Below are positions 18,502 to 28,912 of a stretch of 64,000 nucleotides of DNA, in pieces. Location: NCBI RefSeq assembly GCF_000252165.1, contig NZ_BAET01000019.1:62001-126000 (forward strand). The letters run 5' to 3'. The notes beneath the pieces were generated by a model, which was not told where the DNA came from, searched no databases, and worked only from the letters and a program-made list of their open reading frames with translations. The first letter of the stretch is position 1. Every line of letters starts with the position of its first letter. A program made the translations under genes and the position numbers. The stretch is from Glaciecola punicea ACAM 611. Its GTDB lineage: Bacteria; Pseudomonadota; Gammaproteobacteria; Enterobacterales; Alteromonadaceae.

Positions 18502-19467
18502 TTAAAAAGCGCCTACCCTACCCCACCCCACTTTCTCAATCACCTTCGCCACTGACTTAGCATCATTCATCACATAAAAGTGTACCCCAGGCAGTCCAGC
18601 ATCCAGTAACTCTTGCGTTTGCTTTACCGCGTGCGCAATCCCAAGTTCAACCACATGCTCAGGGTTTTCAAGTACCTCATTCACAAAATCATCAGGAAAG
18701 TTGACGTAAAAGTGGCGCGGCACTGACTGCAGTTGCTTAACCGTTCTAATTATTTTTAAACCCGGAATAATAGGCACAGTAATGTCCACCGCACGGCATT
18801 TTTCGACAAAGTTGAAAAAATGCTGGTTTTCATAGAACATTTGCGTGGTGATATAGTCCGCGCCTGCTTTTATCTTGTTTTTCAAGTGCACTATATCATT
18901 GTTAAGATTGGGCGCTTCAAAATGCTTTTCAGGATAGCCGGCCACGCCAACGCTGAAGTCAAGTGGTGAACAAGCGTTAATATTATCTAAAAACCGCCCT
19001 TGCTTTAAATCCTCTATTTGACTTACCAGATCACTGGCATATTGGTTAGTGGTGCGTCCGGCGGATATCTTTTTATTGTAGTTAGGCCCGTCACCCTTTA
19101 ACGCAAATACATTGTGAATGCCTAAAAAGTTAAGCTCTATTAGCGCGTCTTCGGTTTCTTCTTTGCTAAAGCCTCTGCATAGAAGATGCGTAACGGTATC
19201 AATTTTAAAGCGGTTTTGAATAACGCCGCAGATGCCAATAGTACCAGGGCGCTTCTTATAAATACGGCGGGTAACTGAGCCGTCTTCCTGTTCGTTGTAA
19301 AATGCACCTGAGGGATGTGAGGTAACGTCAATCCATGGCGGGTTATAGGGTGCTAGCATGTCAACCACATCAACAATATCTTGAATAGAGCTGCCGCGCG
19401 GCGGCGGTACAATTTCAAAACTGAACAGCGGGTTGGTCGCTTTGTCTATGTGTTCTATTACTTTCAT
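18502..19467 (-). CDS. metF: 5,10-methylenetetrahydrofolate reductase
   Basis: A 321-residue FAD-dependent reductase that makes 5-methyl-THF, the methyl donor for the MetH encoded just upstream. Family signs: FSFEIVPPPRGSS (FEfFPP-like motif with the catalytic Glu), WIDVTSHPSG, the ALKGDGPN segment (family ALRGDxP), SVGVAGYPEKHFEAPN, AGADYITTQMFYENQHFFNF and IPGLKII. Somewhat longer than E. coli MetF (296). It lies 80 bases downstream of metH on the same strand, so the two are probably cotranscribed and jointly MetJ-controlled. Confidence 0.92.
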   Translation of the reverse strand: MKVIEHIDKATNPLFSFEIVPPPRGSSIQDIVDVVDMLAPYNPPWIDVTSHPSGAFYNEQEDGSVTRRIYKKRPGTIGICGVIQNRFKIDTVTHLLCRGFSKEETEDALIELNFLGIHNVFALKGDGPNYNKKISAGRTTNQYASDLVSQIEDLKQGRFLDNINACSPLDFSVGVAGYPEKHFEAPNLNNDIVHLKNKIKAGADYITTQMFYENQHFFNFVEKCRAVDITVPIIPGLKIIRTVKQLQSVPRHFYVNFPDDFVNEVLENPEHVVELGIAHAVKQTQELLDAGLPGVHFYVMNDAKSVAKVIEKVGWGRVGAF

Positions 19468-19547
19468 GGCTACTTTCTCTGTGTTAAATTATGAAAATTA
19501 TCGTGTGTGTTTGAAAACGGCTTAAGCCTTAGTTGTCTCATCAAAGC

Positions 19548-22500
19548 TTATACAACAGCCAGTTCAGCCTGAACGACGGTTTCAGCCTGCTCAGGCTCAT
19601 AGTCTAAATTCGCCGCCAGCCAACGCTCAGCTTCTTTTACATGCATGTTTTTGCGCTTGGCATAGTCGTGCACCTGATCTTGCGTAAGCTTTGCCACTGC
19701 AAAATATTTAGATTCAGGGTGGGCGAAATACCAGCCGCTTACCGCTGCGCCGGGCCACATGGCGAAGCTACTAGTGAGCGTCATGCCAATGTTATTTTCA
19801 ACGTCTAGTAGTTCCCACAGCACGCCTTTTTCAGTGTGTTCAGGACAGGCCGGGTAGCCAGGCGCGGGGCGAATACCTTGGTAAGATTCGCGAATGAGGG
19901 CGGTGTTATCAAGCTTTTCATCTTTAGTGTAACCCCAATACACCATGCGAATTTGCTGATGTAAGTATTCTGCTAGCGCTTCGGCTAAACGATCCGTCAC
20001 CGCTTTACATAAAATACTGTTGTAGGTATCGTTTTCTTTGTCATATTGGGCAACGAGTGCATCCCCACCAAAGCCAGCAGATACCGCAAACGCGCCTATA
20101 TAATCTTCGATACCGTCATTTTTATGCGCTATATAGTCACTTAAACAACGGTTGAACTGGCCCGTGGGTTTTTTACTTTGCTGGCGTAACTGACACAGCT
20201 TTTTATTCACTTTGGTGCGGCTTTCATCAAGGTACACTTCAATGTCATCCCCCACTCTATTGGCGGGGAACAAACCAAATACAGCTTTCCCACAAATGCT
20301 TTTATTGCCAATGATCTCGTCTAGCATCTTGTTGGCATCGTTAAACAAATCGGTGGCAACTTCGCCTATAAGCTCATGTTCTAGTATGCGTGGATACTTT
20401 CCGCTTAGCTGCCAAGTCATGAAAAACGGCGTCCAGTCTATATATTCACGCACAATGTCTAAAGGTACATCGTTAAGCACAGTCACGCCAAGTTTCTGTG
20501 GTTTTACCGGCACGTATTTATCGAAGCTAAGCGGCACGGCATTAGCGCGTGCTTTTTCTAAACTCACTAGGGTAGAACGAGGACCCTTCGCATAATGGCG
20601 GGCGCGCACTTTTTCGTACTCTTTGTCTATGTTAGCTAAAAATTCAGCTTTGCCACTATTTAGCAAGGTTTGCACCACCGACACCGAGCGCGATGCGTTG
20701 GGCACATATACCACTCCATGCTTATAATGCGGCTGAATTTTTACTGCGGTATGCGCTTTTGAAGTCGTCGCGCCGCCAATTAACAAGGGAATGGTGAAGC
20801 CTTGACGCTGCATTTCTTTGGCAATGTGCACCATTTCATCTAAAGACGGCGTGATTAAGCCCGAAAGACCAATTACGTCTACTTTAAGCTCGCGAGCGGT
20901 AGTGAGTATTTTTTCACACGCAACCATTACGCCTAAATCGGTAATGGCGAAGTTATTGCACTGCAGCACCACGCCTACAATATTCTTACCAATGTCGTGT
21001 ACGTCACCTTTAACAGTGGCCATTAGCACTTTGCCATTGTCGGTAATTTCGGTTTTTCCCTCTTCAATAAATGGCTGCAAATGGGCCACGGCCTGCTTCA
21101 TTACCCGCGCCGATTTAACTACCTGAGGCAAGAACATCTGGCCTTCACCAAATAGGTCGCCCACTATGTTCATACCGTCCATTAAAGGGCCTTCAATAAC
21201 GTGAAGGGGGATCTTGGCTTCGAGTCGGGCAGCTTCGGTGTCTTCAATAATGAAGGCGTTAATGCCTTTTACTAAAGCATGCTCTAGACGTTTATGGGTG
21301 CTTAATTCACGCCAGCTTAAGTCTAAAACGCTGCTTTTTGCGCCGCCGGTGCTGCTGTATTTTGCCGCTACGTCTAGCAGTCTTTCGGTTGCGCCGTCAT
21401 CGCTATTTTGCACCACGTGCTCTACTGCTTTTCGTAAATCGGCGGGCACATCTTTTAATATAGCTAGCTGGCCGGCGTTAACAATGCCCATGTCCATGCC
21501 GTTTTTAATAGCGTAGTACAGAAATACGGCGTGAATGGCCTCGCGCACGGCGTTGTTACCGCGAAACGAAAACGACACGTTTGACACGCCGCCGGAGATC
21601 ATGGCGTGGGGTAAGTTCTTTTTAATATCGGCAACCGCTTCAATAAAATCGACCGCGTAATTGTTGTGTTCTTCAATGCCGGTGGCCACGGCAAAAATAT
21701 TCGGGTCGAATATAATATCCTGGGGCGGAAAGTTAAGTTCATCTACGAGAATATTATAGGCGCGCTGGCAAATTTGAAATTTGCGCACCCGGGTATCGGC
21801 TTGACCCACTTCGTCAAACGCCATAACGATCACCGCAGCGCCATAGCGGCGAATAAGCTCGGCTTGCTCACGGAAGTTGTCTTCGCCTTCTTTTAGGCTG
21901 ATGGAGTTGACAATACCTTTACCCTGCACACACTTTAGGCCCGCCTCCAATATGTCCCATTTGGACGAATCAATCATAATGGGGACTTTGGCAATATCAG
22001 GCTCACCCGCTATCATGTTCAAAAAGCGCTGCATGGCGGTTTTTGAGTCCAACATGCCTTCATCCATGTTGATATCGATAATTTGCGCGCCGTTTTCTAC
22101 CTGCTGTAAAGCCACCGACAGGGCGTCGTCATACAATTCTTCAACAATGAGCTTTTTGAACAAAGCTGAACCTGTCACGTTTGTACGCTCACCTACGTTA
22201 ACAAATAAACTCTTAGCGTCTATAGTTAAGGCTTCCAGTCCTGATAAACGACAGGCTACTTTGATGTCTTTGATTATCCGTGGGGGAATATTGGCGAGTA
22301 CCTCAGCCATCACGCGAATATGCTCTGGTGTGGTACCGCAACAGCCGCCTACAATGTTTAGCAGTCCAGACTGCGCCCACTCTTTAATATGTTCATTCAT
22401 TTCTTGGGCGTCAAGATCGTATCCACCAAACGCGTTAGGCAGGCCAGCATTAGGGTGAGCCGACACCGCGCAGCTGCTTATGCGGCTTAGCTCTTCAACG

Positions 22501-23282
22501 TATTGACGCAGCTCTTTAGGCCCAAGCGCGCAGTTAAGGCCAAATGAAATAGGCTTCGCATGTGCCAGTGAATTATAAAAGGCTTCGGTGGTTTGGCCTG
22601 AAAGAGTTCTGCCTGAGGCGTCGGTAATGGTGCCTGAAATCATCACGGGGTAGCGTTTGCCTAAGTCTGAAAACACTTGTTCAACAGCAAATACTGCGGC
22701 TTTAGCGTTTAGCGTGTCGAAAATAGTTTCTATCATTATAATGTCGGCGCCGCCCTCAAGCAGCGCTAAGATAGATTCAATGTAAGCGTCTTTTAGCTCG
22801 TCAAAGGTCACGTTTCTAAAAGCAGGGTCGTTTACATCGGGTGAAATTGAGCAGGTTCTATTCGTTGGACCCAATACGCCGGCAACAAAACGTGGCTTGT
22901 CGGGGTTTAACGCGGTGTATTCATCTGCGACTTTGCGCGCTATTTTGGCCGCTTGAACATTAATTTCACGGCTTAAATTTTCCATCTCGTAGTCAGCCAT
23001 GGCAATACGGGTGGCGTTAAAGGTATTGGTTTCTAAAATATCCGCGCCTGCTGCCAAATATTCGCGGTGGATTGTGCTAATAATGTGAGGCTGACTTAGC
23101 ACCAACAGGTCGTTGTTGCCTTTGACATCGCATGACCAGTTGGCAAAACGCTCGCCTCTGTAGTCTTCTTCTGAAAAATCATATGCCTGGATCATGGTTC
23201 CCATAGCACCGTCTAGCAGTAAAATACGTTTTGCTAGCTGTTGCTCAAGTAAGCTAGAAGGAAATTGTTGCGGTTTGGCCAC
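19548..23282 (-). CDS. metH: Cobalamin-dependent methionine synthase
   Basis: A 1244-residue protein with all four modules of MetH. The homocysteine-binding module (residues 1-350) has the zinc cysteines in FGLNCALG and [11 protein letters not shown]. The methyl-THF module (about 360-630) includes [11 protein letters not shown] and [15 protein letters not shown]. The cobalamin module (about 650-890) has the cap and the ligand motif [14 protein letters not shown] with the B12-binding His. The reactivation (SAM-binding) module ends the protein, with [15 protein letters not shown]. Length matches E. coli MetH (1227). It remethylates homocysteine with methyl-THF from MetF. Three tandem met boxes lie 30 bases upstream of the start. 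Confidence 0.96.
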   Translation of the reverse strand: MAKPQQFPSSLLEQQLAKRILLLDGAMGTMIQAYDFSEEDYRGERFANWSCDVKGNNDLLVLSQPHIISTIHREYLAAGADILETNTFNATRIAMADYEMENLSREINVQAAKIARKVADEYTALNPDKPRFVAGVLGPTNRTCSISPDVNDPAFRNVTFDELKDAYIESILALLEGGADIIMIETIFDTLNAKAAVFAVEQVFSDLGKRYPVMISGTITDASGRTLSGQTTEAFYNSLAHAKPISFGLNCALGPKELRQYVEELSRISSCAVSAHPNAGLPNAFGGYDLDAQEMNEHIKEWAQSGLLNIVGGCCGTTPEHIRVMAEVLANIPPRIIKDIKVACRLSGLEALTIDAKSLFVNVGERTNVTGSALFKKLIVEELYDDALSVALQQVENGAQIIDINMDEGMLDSKTAMQRFLNMIAGEPDIAKVPIMIDSSKWDILEAGLKCVQGKGIVNSISLKEGEDNFREQAELIRRYGAAVIVMAFDEVGQADTRVRKFQICQRAYNILVDELNFPPQDIIFDPNIFAVATGIEEHNNYAVDFIEAVADIKKNLPHAMISGGVSNVSFSFRGNNAVREAIHAVFLYYAIKNGMDMGIVNAGQLAILKDVPADLRKAVEHVVQNSDDGATERLLDVAAKYSSTGGAKSSVLDLSWRELSTHKRLEHALVKGINAFIIEDTEAARLEAKIPLHVIEGPLMDGMNIVGDLFGEGQMFLPQVVKSARVMKQAVAHLQPFIEEGKTEITDNGKVLMATVKGDVHDIGKNIVGVVLQCNNFAITDLGVMVACEKILTTARELKVDVIGLSGLITPSLDEMVHIAKEMQRQGFTIPLLIGGATTSKAHTAVKIQPHYKHGVVYVPNASRSVSVVQTLLNSGKAEFLANIDKEYEKVRARHYAKGPRSTLVSLEKARANAVPLSFDKYVPVKPQKLGVTVLNDVPLDIVREYIDWTPFFMTWQLSGKYPRILEHELIGEVATDLFNDANKMLDEIIGNKSICGKAVFGLFPANRVGDDIEVYLDESRTKVNKKLCQLRQQSKKPTGQFNRCLSDYIAHKNDGIEDYIGAFAVSAGFGGDALVAQYDKENDTYNSILCKAVTDRLAEALAEYLHQQIRMVYWGYTKDEKLDNTALIRESYQGIRPAPGYPACPEHTEKGVLWELLDVENNIGMTLTSSFAMWPGAAVSGWYFAHPESKYFAVAKLTQDQVHDYAKRKNMHVKEAERWLAANLDYEPEQAETVVQAELAVV

Positions 23283-23311
23283 GATACGTCCGTAGGTAAA
23301 TATTGATAAAT

Positions 23312-23335
23312 AGAAGTATAGACGTTTAGATGGCT
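23312..23335. promoter_or_regulatory. Three tandem MetJ met boxes upstream of metH
   Basis: Three adjacent 8-mers read AGAAGTAT, AGACGTTT and AGATGGCT, matching the met-box consensus AGACGTCT at 6, 7 and 6 of 8 positions. They end 30 bases from the metH start. On the minus strand a possible -10 (TATACT, 23320-23315) lies inside the boxes, so MetJ with S-adenosylmethionine would occlude it. The metJ gene is not in the window. Confidence 0.75.
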
Positions 23336-23899
23336 AAATGAAAGAAAAAGCAATCAAACCCTCTTCTGTTTTGTGATAGCCTATTTTGATAAGCAATATG
23401 TTGCTGATAGACACAGGGAACGACTTGGTTTTTGCCGCTTTCTTAGTTTCATATAAGTGTTTATCGGCAATATAAACGGCTGCTTAGCGCGCTTGCTTCG
23501 TTCATACTCTCAGTGCAGGTGGGCTTGCATACCTCTTCTATTAGGTAATTGAGTCTGAGGATTTTGCATCGCTTTTTTCATGCTCTTGACTTACTGTCAA
23601 AATGTCTTGATATGGCTTTTGTCGAGAGTGCTCATAAGAAATGTTGTTATCGCCACTGGGATAGTCGGTTGAAAGCGCAAATTCTAAGCCACAATTAATA
23701 ATCTTTCAGTTTTAGCAGTTTAGTTTTTTAAATTAGCTTAGTATTAACAATTTACGATTATGCGACATGCGTCGTATTTGCGCTTCGGTTAACAACAGGG
23801 CTTTAAAAGTAAACTATTATCTTTGTGATTTACAGCCTTAAGCGTTAACATTGAAACTTATTAATAAACACGCTACGTGTTAAACAAAAAAAGAACTAT
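23336..23899. other. Divergent intergenic region between metH and the OYE gene
   Basis: Beyond the met boxes about 560 bases carry no gene. A lone GCCACTG at 23651-23657 recalls a B12-box piece but has no supporting riboswitch elements. Nothing else was recognised. Confidence 0.4.
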
Positions 23900-24976
23900 A
23901 TGTCTCAATCTTCAGCTCCACTGACCTTCAAAAACGGCCTTATTATGTCTAATAGGTTTATGTTAGCGCCGCTAACAAACACCCAAAGCAATGACGACGG
24001 AACGCTTTCCCAGGAAGAGTACCGCTGGTTAACTATGCGTGCACAAGGTGGCTTTGGCTTAACCATGACCTGTGCCTCGCACGTGCAGTTTGTGGGCAAG
24101 GGCTTTGAGGGACAGTTAGGTATATATAGTGATGCACACATTGCAGGTCATCGGCGTTTAACCATGAGCATTAAAGCCAATAACAGTTTGGCCATTATTC
24201 AGCTTCATCATGCCGGTATGCGTGCAAATGAAGCGTCAACTAAGCAACAGCCTGTGTGCCCGTCATCTATTGAAAAATATAATGCTCGCGCCCTGTCATT
24301 AGCTGAAGTGCATCAGCTACGCGATGATTTCATTATCGCAGCCCAGCGCGCACAGCAAAGTGGCTACGATGGCGTGGAAGTACATGGCGCTCACGGCTAT
24401 ATTTTAACGCAGTTTTTAAGCGCTGAAATAAATACGCGTGACGACGAGTACGGCGGCTGCTTGCGAAATCGTGCACGGCTACTCTTTGAAATTGTACACG
24501 GCATTCGCGCAAGCTGCGGGAGTCAGTTTTTGCTGGGTGTGCGTTTATCACCAGAACGATTTGGCATGCAGTTAAGCGAAGTCAAAACCGTGTGCAAGCT
24601 GCTCATAAATGAACACGACATCGATTTTCTAGACCTATCACTGTGGGATACCTTTAAGCAAGCCGCAGAAAAAGAACATCAGCATAAGGATCTGCTGAAT
24701 CACTTTACTGAAATTGATTATAAGGATGTAAAATTAACGGTCGCAGGCCAAATTAACACCGGCAAAGACGTGCAGGCTGTTTTAGACGCGGGTGTTGATT
24801 TTGTGACTATTGGCCGCTCAGCCATTTTACATCACGACTTTCCTAAACTTGTTATGGACAACCCTCTTTTTGAACCTATAAAGCTGCCGGTAAGCGAAGC
24901 TTATTTAACGAAAGAAGGCTTAAGTGAGCCCTTCGTAAAATATATGAAGGCTTGGGATGGTTTTGTAAAAGGATAA
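23900..24976 (+). CDS. NADH:flavin oxidoreductase, old yellow enzyme family
   Basis: A 358-residue FMN enzyme with a TIM-barrel fold. Motifs: NRFMLAPLTNTQSNDDGTLSQEEYRWLTMRA at the N-terminus (start of barrel and FMN contacts), IIQLHHAGMRA, the VEVHGAHGYILTQFLS strand carrying the His-Gly-Ala-His active-site pattern, LSPERFG and, near the C-terminus, TIGRSAILHHDFP for phosphate binding. Such enzymes reduce activated C=C bonds (enones, maleimides, nitro compounds); the natural substrate is not shown. It stands alone between metH and a convergent HAD gene. Confidence 0.9.
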   Translation: MSQSSAPLTFKNGLIMSNRFMLAPLTNTQSNDDGTLSQEEYRWLTMRAQGGFGLTMTCASHVQFVGKGFEGQLGIYSDAHIAGHRRLTMSIKANNSLAIIQLHHAGMRANEASTKQQPVCPSSIEKYNARALSLAEVHQLRDDFIIAAQRAQQSGYDGVEVHGAHGYILTQFLSAEINTRDDEYGGCLRNRARLLFEIVHGIRASCGSQFLLGVRLSPERFGMQLSEVKTVCKLLINEHDIDFLDLSLWDTFKQAAEKEHQHKDLLNHFTEIDYKDVKLTVAGQINTGKDVQAVLDAGVDFVTIGRSAILHHDFPKLVMDNPLFEPIKLPVSEAYLTKEGLSEPFVKYMKAWDGFVKG

Positions 24977-25068
24977 ACGTGACAACATGGCGGCTCTGCC
25001 GTCTTGATCTTAGCTTGAAGTATTGACCTATTTAATTGAGTATTGTTATTGATTCACTAACTCAGCTC

Positions 25069-25740
25069 TTAAGTAGTGAAAAAAGACCTTAAGTGCACGG
25101 CTCTTTCTAAGTTTTCCACTTTTTCTATCGCTTTGCTGTAGTCATGTCTGGCAGTGTACTCGTTTGGAAAAGCAACACAATTGATACCGGCAGCTACCGC
25201 CGCATCGAGGCCTGCACTAGCGTCTTCAATTGCCATACAGTTGCTGGCCAACAGCTTCAGGGTATTCAAACAATATTCATAAACCTCAGGATCAGGCTTA
25301 TACCTGTCAACCACTGTAGAATTACAAATAAGGTCAAATGTAGCGGGATCTAATTCAGCGCTGTTCAACAAATTGCGTATATTCTCGGCGCTGGTGGTCG
25401 TGGCAAAAGCAATTTTCATATTGTTTAGCTTTGCTTGCTCTATTACCCATCGAACGCCGGGGCGAAGAGGCAACGTAGTACTGTTCATAAATTCATGAAA
25501 CAGGCTTGTTTTTAAAGCGTGTATGTCAACTGACGTCACATCTTTAGGCAAACCCTTATGCACTTTGTTGTATTGCTCGATACGATCTTGACCACCAGAT
25601 TGTACTAGCAATTCTTTATACTCTAATTCACCCCAATGCCAGTTGATAGACAGTTTTTCAAATGCGGCATTAAACGATTTTCGTTGAAGATAAGAAGTGT
25701 TTGCTATCGTCCCTATGCCTCCAAAAATAATAGCTTTCAT
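25069..25740 (-). CDS. HAD-superfamily protein lacking the catalytic aspartates
   Basis: A 223-residue protein with a HAD fold and helical cap like CbbY/beta-phosphoglucomutase. Motif II is present (AFATTTSAENI), as are the motif III Lys (DRYKPDPEVY) and the motif IV acidic pair (CMAIEDASAGLDAA). Motif I, normally DxDGT, reads FGGIGTIANTS here, so both the nucleophile and the acid/base Asp are replaced by Gly and Ile. I checked this against the codons (GGA GGC ATA GGG ACG). Standard phosphatase chemistry is therefore unlikely; it may be a binding or regulatory pseudoenzyme. The start has AAGG 7 bases upstream. Confidence 0.8.
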   Translation of the reverse strand: MKAIIFGGIGTIANTSYLQRKSFNAAFEKLSINWHWGELEYKELLVQSGGQDRIEQYNKVHKGLPKDVTSVDIHALKTSLFHEFMNSTTLPLRPGVRWVIEQAKLNNMKIAFATTTSAENIRNLLNSAELDPATFDLICNSTVVDRYKPDPEVYEYCLNTLKLLASNCMAIEDASAGLDAAVAAGINCVAFPNEYTARHDYSKAIEKVENLERAVHLRSFFTT

Positions 25741-26060
25741 ATTTTACCTTTATTTTATATTCGTTTTCGCTTTTACGCTGTGAATATTGATTGAGTTCAT
25801 GAATGCTTAGCTACTGGCCCTGTAACAGACATGATTTATTGTGAAAGCCTAGCCTTTTCGCCAGCGTGGACTTTCACCAAAATAGAGTCTGTCAAGCAGG
25901 GTAGATGATGCTGTCATGGCAAGGCCTTTTCATAATTGTGAATGTTATTTTAATACTGTATCTCAATTATTTAAGGTCTAACAAGACTTTCTACAAGGCA
26001 CCTTTATGCTCCAACAGCCTTTACAAAATTAACCCATCTCTTACGCGTATTTTTTGTTTA
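25741..26060. other. Intergenic region, weak small reading frame
   Basis: A 66-codon plus-strand frame from ATG at 25905 has one hydrophobic segment (LFIIVNVILILYL) but a poor ribosome site and runs 45 bases into the convergent DUF368 gene. I do not call it a gene. No other element was seen. Confidence 0.35.
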
Positions 26061-26981
26061 TTAAGTCCGAGACTTTTGGCCGAACTTCTCCAAGCTCCAC
26101 ACTAGTCCAATGCCAACCAGCAGGCACATAATCGCAGGCACTATTTCAGAAGGCTGGCCTGTTACTTGCTCAAACTGCATGGGTGAAAGATTTTGCATGG
26201 CGAAAGGAACCGTCTCCCCTTGAGAGTTCTCACGCCAGCTCAGTACTTCTTTCCAAGGCCATATTATACCCAAAGTACCCAGCATTAAGCCAGTCAGAAA
26301 CAGCAGCGTTTCATCGTGAAAACGACGCAGTAATGCCGACAGCACGTGACTAAAACTCAACAGCCCTACAACACAGCCCATGGCAAAACAAGCCAGCATC
26401 AATACATCAAACCCTCTTACCGCAGCTAGTACCGCAGGGTAAAGCCCTAACAACAGCAGAATAAAGCTACCCGAAATACCCGGCAGAATCATTGCGCAAA
26501 TAGCTATGCAGCCAGCGATAAAGAAGTTCAAATAACTCACTTCTAATTCAACAGGGTTTAGCACGGTGATGAACCATGCAAAGATAACGCCGGCGATAAA
26601 CAGCACTACTCTTGACAAGTTATAGGCGCTTACCTGCTTTAGCATGTGAATGACTGAGAATAAGATGAGACCGAAAAAGAATGACCACAGCGGGATAGGA
26701 TGGTTGGTCAACAGCCAAGAAATAAGCTTAGCAAACGTAAAAATACTGGTTAAAATCCCCGCAAGAACGGTGCATAAAAACCGGCCGTTTATATGCATAA
26801 AAGCGGCTTTAAAACCTTCTCGCCTAATCACGCCAAACAAAGAAGGCTTAATTGCGCGAATACCATCTAAAAGAGGATTAAGTATGCCGGTTATGAAGGC
26901 AATCGTGCCGCCCGAAACGCCGGGAACAACGTCGGCTGCACCCATTGCCATACCTTTAAAATAGTCTGAAAGATGACGCAA
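26061..26981 (-). CDS. popT: DUF368 membrane protein, polyprenyl-phosphate transporter (PopT type)
   Basis: A 306-residue polytopic membrane protein. It opens with the family signature GMAMGAADVVPGVSGGTIAFITGIL and repeats a related pattern in the second half (MILPGISGSFILLLLGLYPAVL), the twin re-entrant PGxSG motifs of DUF368. About eight to ten membrane segments follow, ending near residue 300 in a basic tail. DUF368 proteins (PopT) were shown in other bacteria to recycle undecaprenyl phosphate across the membrane for wall synthesis; assignment here is by family. It stands alone. Confidence 0.85.
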   Translation of the reverse strand: MRHLSDYFKGMAMGAADVVPGVSGGTIAFITGILNPLLDGIRAIKPSLFGVIRREGFKAAFMHINGRFLCTVLAGILTSIFTFAKLISWLLTNHPIPLWSFFFGLILFSVIHMLKQVSAYNLSRVVLFIAGVIFAWFITVLNPVELEVSYLNFFIAGCIAICAMILPGISGSFILLLLGLYPAVLAAVRGFDVLMLACFAMGCVVGLLSFSHVLSALLRRFHDETLLFLTGLMLGTLGIIWPWKEVLSWRENSQGETVPFAMQNLSPMQFEQVTGQPSEIVPAIMCLLVGIGLVWSLEKFGQKSRT

Positions 26982-27122
26982 ATCTGTTCCTTAACGTAAA
27001 ATGCTAGCGTGTAATATGCGGCGCAATAAGCTTGCTATAGGTGTGCAATAGGTGTGCTATATAAATAAGACGCAGAGAATAAAACACATTATTAGACTAT
27101 GCAACAGGCTTCCAAGGTAATG

Positions 27123-27128
27123 TATAAT
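27123..27128 (+). promoter_or_regulatory. Perfect TATAAT -10 box ahead of moeA
   Basis: TATAAT at 27123-27128 predicts a transcript start near 27135. Upstream in-frame ATGs of moeA at 27099 and 27120 would not be on such an mRNA, which supports the start at 27156. No good -35 is visible. ATGTACAT, a small palindrome, follows at once. Confidence 0.5.
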
Positions 27129-27155
27129 GTACATTACAGTAATGGAGTGTACAAA

Positions 27156-28391
27156 ATGAATTCTACCGGTGATACATCAGGTTTAATGCCAATACATTAC
27201 GCCAAACAATTAATGCAAAAAGCCATTTCGCCTATCAGTGAAGTGGTTCTATGTGATCTTAACGCGTGCTTAGACCGCATAATTGCACACGATATAGTGT
27301 CTCCTATAAACGTACCCGCTTATGATAATTCGGCTATGGACGGTTATGCCCTGAAGTATGACAGTTTTATAGCCTGTGGAACCTTACGTCAAGTAGGCAA
27401 AAGCTTCGCGGGTGCTAAATTTGAAGGGCAGCTAAAGGCAGGCGAATGTGTTCGCATAATGACCGGTGCTGAAATCCCCAAGGGAGCCGACACCGTTGTA
27501 ATGCAAGAAAATGCACGCGTAGACGGCAAGCAAATTACCTTTCACTCGGTAACAAAAGGTGACGCAATACGCCGTGCTGGTTACGATATAAAACAAGGCG
27601 CGACTTTACTGCAGGCGGGAACACGCATAAATCCGGTAGATATTGGACTACTAGCATCGTTAGGCATTAACGAGGTGGATGTTTATAGGCAGCTATGTGT
27701 GGCTGTTTTTACCACCGGCGACGAACTGCTTGCAGCAGGGCAAGCTCAGCGCAACGATAGAATATTTGATTCGAACCGCCCAATGCTCATTGCAATGCTG
27801 TCTAGACTAGGGGCCAGGGTAATAGATTTAGGTATTATTGCCGACAATAAAGTCAAAATCCAAGCAGCGTTTGAACATGCTAACCAATATGCTGACTGCG
27901 TAATTACCACCGGCGGCGTGTCGGTAGGGGAAGCCGATTACACGCGTGAAGTTTTAGCGCAATACGGCAGTATAGATTTTTGGAAACTCGCTATCAAACC
28001 GGGTAAACCATTGGCATTTGGCAGGCTTTCAAATAGTATTTTCTTTGGCTTACCCGGCAATCCTGTCTCGGCAGCCGTAACTTTTGACAAAATAGTGGCT
28101 CCTGCGTTGGCTTATCTTGCGGGCAGTCGGAGTTTCACTGCGGTAACACTTCAAGGCGTGGCCATAAGGGATTTTAAAAAGCGTCCCGGGAGAACCGATT
28201 ATCAACGAGCACACTACTTCGTTAACGATGCTGGCGTAGTGAGCGTCGAACCTAGTGGCTCACAAAGCTCTGGTGTACTGTCGTGTTTTCGCAAAAGCAA
28301 CTGCTACGCGGTATTTGAAAGCGACACAGGGGACGTGTTAAAGGGAGAACCTGTCCAGGTACAGCCATTCAACCATATTATTAGCGAATAG
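27156..28391 (+). CDS. moeA: Molybdopterin molybdenumtransferase
   Basis: A 411-residue enzyme from the ATG at 27156, which has GGAG 8-9 bases upstream. It inserts molybdate into adenylylated molybdopterin. Motifs: VPAYDNSAMDGYALK at the start of the core, VRIMTGAEIPKGADTVVMQEN, FDSNRPMLIAML with the molybdopterin-binding fold, TTGGVSVGEADYTREVL, and IKPGKPLAFGRL...FFGLPGNPVSA. The C-terminal beta domain (RPGRTDYQRAHY...) is complete. Length agrees with E. coli MoeA (411). It is convergent with moaE-moaD, so a small cofactor cluster lies here, though moaA, moaB and moaC are not in the window. Confidence 0.94.
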   Translation: MNSTGDTSGLMPIHYAKQLMQKAISPISEVVLCDLNACLDRIIAHDIVSPINVPAYDNSAMDGYALKYDSFIACGTLRQVGKSFAGAKFEGQLKAGECVRIMTGAEIPKGADTVVMQENARVDGKQITFHSVTKGDAIRRAGYDIKQGATLLQAGTRINPVDIGLLASLGINEVDVYRQLCVAVFTTGDELLAAGQAQRNDRIFDSNRPMLIAMLSRLGARVIDLGIIADNKVKIQAAFEHANQYADCVITTGGVSVGEADYTREVLAQYGSIDFWKLAIKPGKPLAFGRLSNSIFFGLPGNPVSAAVTFDKIVAPALAYLAGSRSFTAVTLQGVAIRDFKKRPGRTDYQRAHYFVNDAGVVSVEPSGSQSSGVLSCFRKSNCYAVFESDTGDVLKGEPVQVQPFNHIISE

Positions 28392-28456
28392 ATATTATCG
28401 CCAGTGCACCATTGATAGCTTGGGTATTTGCGTAAAATTTCTTGTTAGCAACGACG

Positions 28457-28912
28457 CTAAGCGCCGGACCATTTCGCTGCCGCTGCTTCGTCGCTGTCTT
28501 TGCGCTTTACCCACTGCGTTCCCTTAGCAGTGGTTTCTTGTTTCCAAAAAGGCGCGGTGGTTTTTAAAATATCCATAATAAACTGAGCGGCTTCAAATGC
28601 ATTTTGTCGATGTTTAGAACTCACACCCACAAACACAATTTGTTCAAACGCTTCAAGAGTACCAATTCGATGGATAATGCGCACTTGACCCAAGTTCCAG
28701 CGTTTTTTGGCGTCGCTACAAATTTGCATTAAATACTTTTCGGTCATACCAGAATAGTGCTCAATAACAACATTTGATACTGAGCATTGGCTATTAAAAT
28801 CCCTCACCAGACCGGTGAATGTGACGATTGCGCCGTCGCGATTGGCGAGCTCGCGCAGGGCCTCATATTCGCGGCCATGATCAAAATCTTCTTGCTGCAC
28901 GGTAATCATCAT
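28457..28912 (-). CDS. moaE: Molybdopterin synthase catalytic subunit
   Basis: A 151-residue MoaE. It pairs with MoaD to put the dithiolene sulfurs on cyclic pyranopterin monophosphate. Family segments: VTFTGLVRDFN, LEHYSGMTEKYL (here IEHYSGMTEKYL), IIHRIGTLE, VSSKHRQNAFEAAQFIMDILKTTAPFWKQE with the active-site His-Arg and Lys residues, and GTQWVKRKD. Length equals E. coli MoaE (150). Its first codon overlaps the last base of moaD, a translationally coupled pair. Confidence 0.95.
   Translation of the reverse strand: MMITVQQEDFDHGREYEALRELANRDGAIVTFTGLVRDFNSQCSVSNVVIEHYSGMTEKYLMQICSDAKKRWNLGQVRIIHRIGTLEAFEQIVFVGVSSKHRQNAFEAAQFIMDILKTTAPFWKQETTAKGTQWVKRKDSDEAAAAKWSGA

Noticed and set aside
23651-23657. 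GCCACTG, a possible B12-riboswitch box upstream of metH
   Set aside because: It lies on the wrong strand for metH, with none of the other conserved riboswitch segments around it.
25905-26105. 66-residue hydrophobic frame between the HAD and DUF368 genes
   Set aside because: Poor ribosome site and overlap with the convergent gene; only one hydrophobic stretch supports it.
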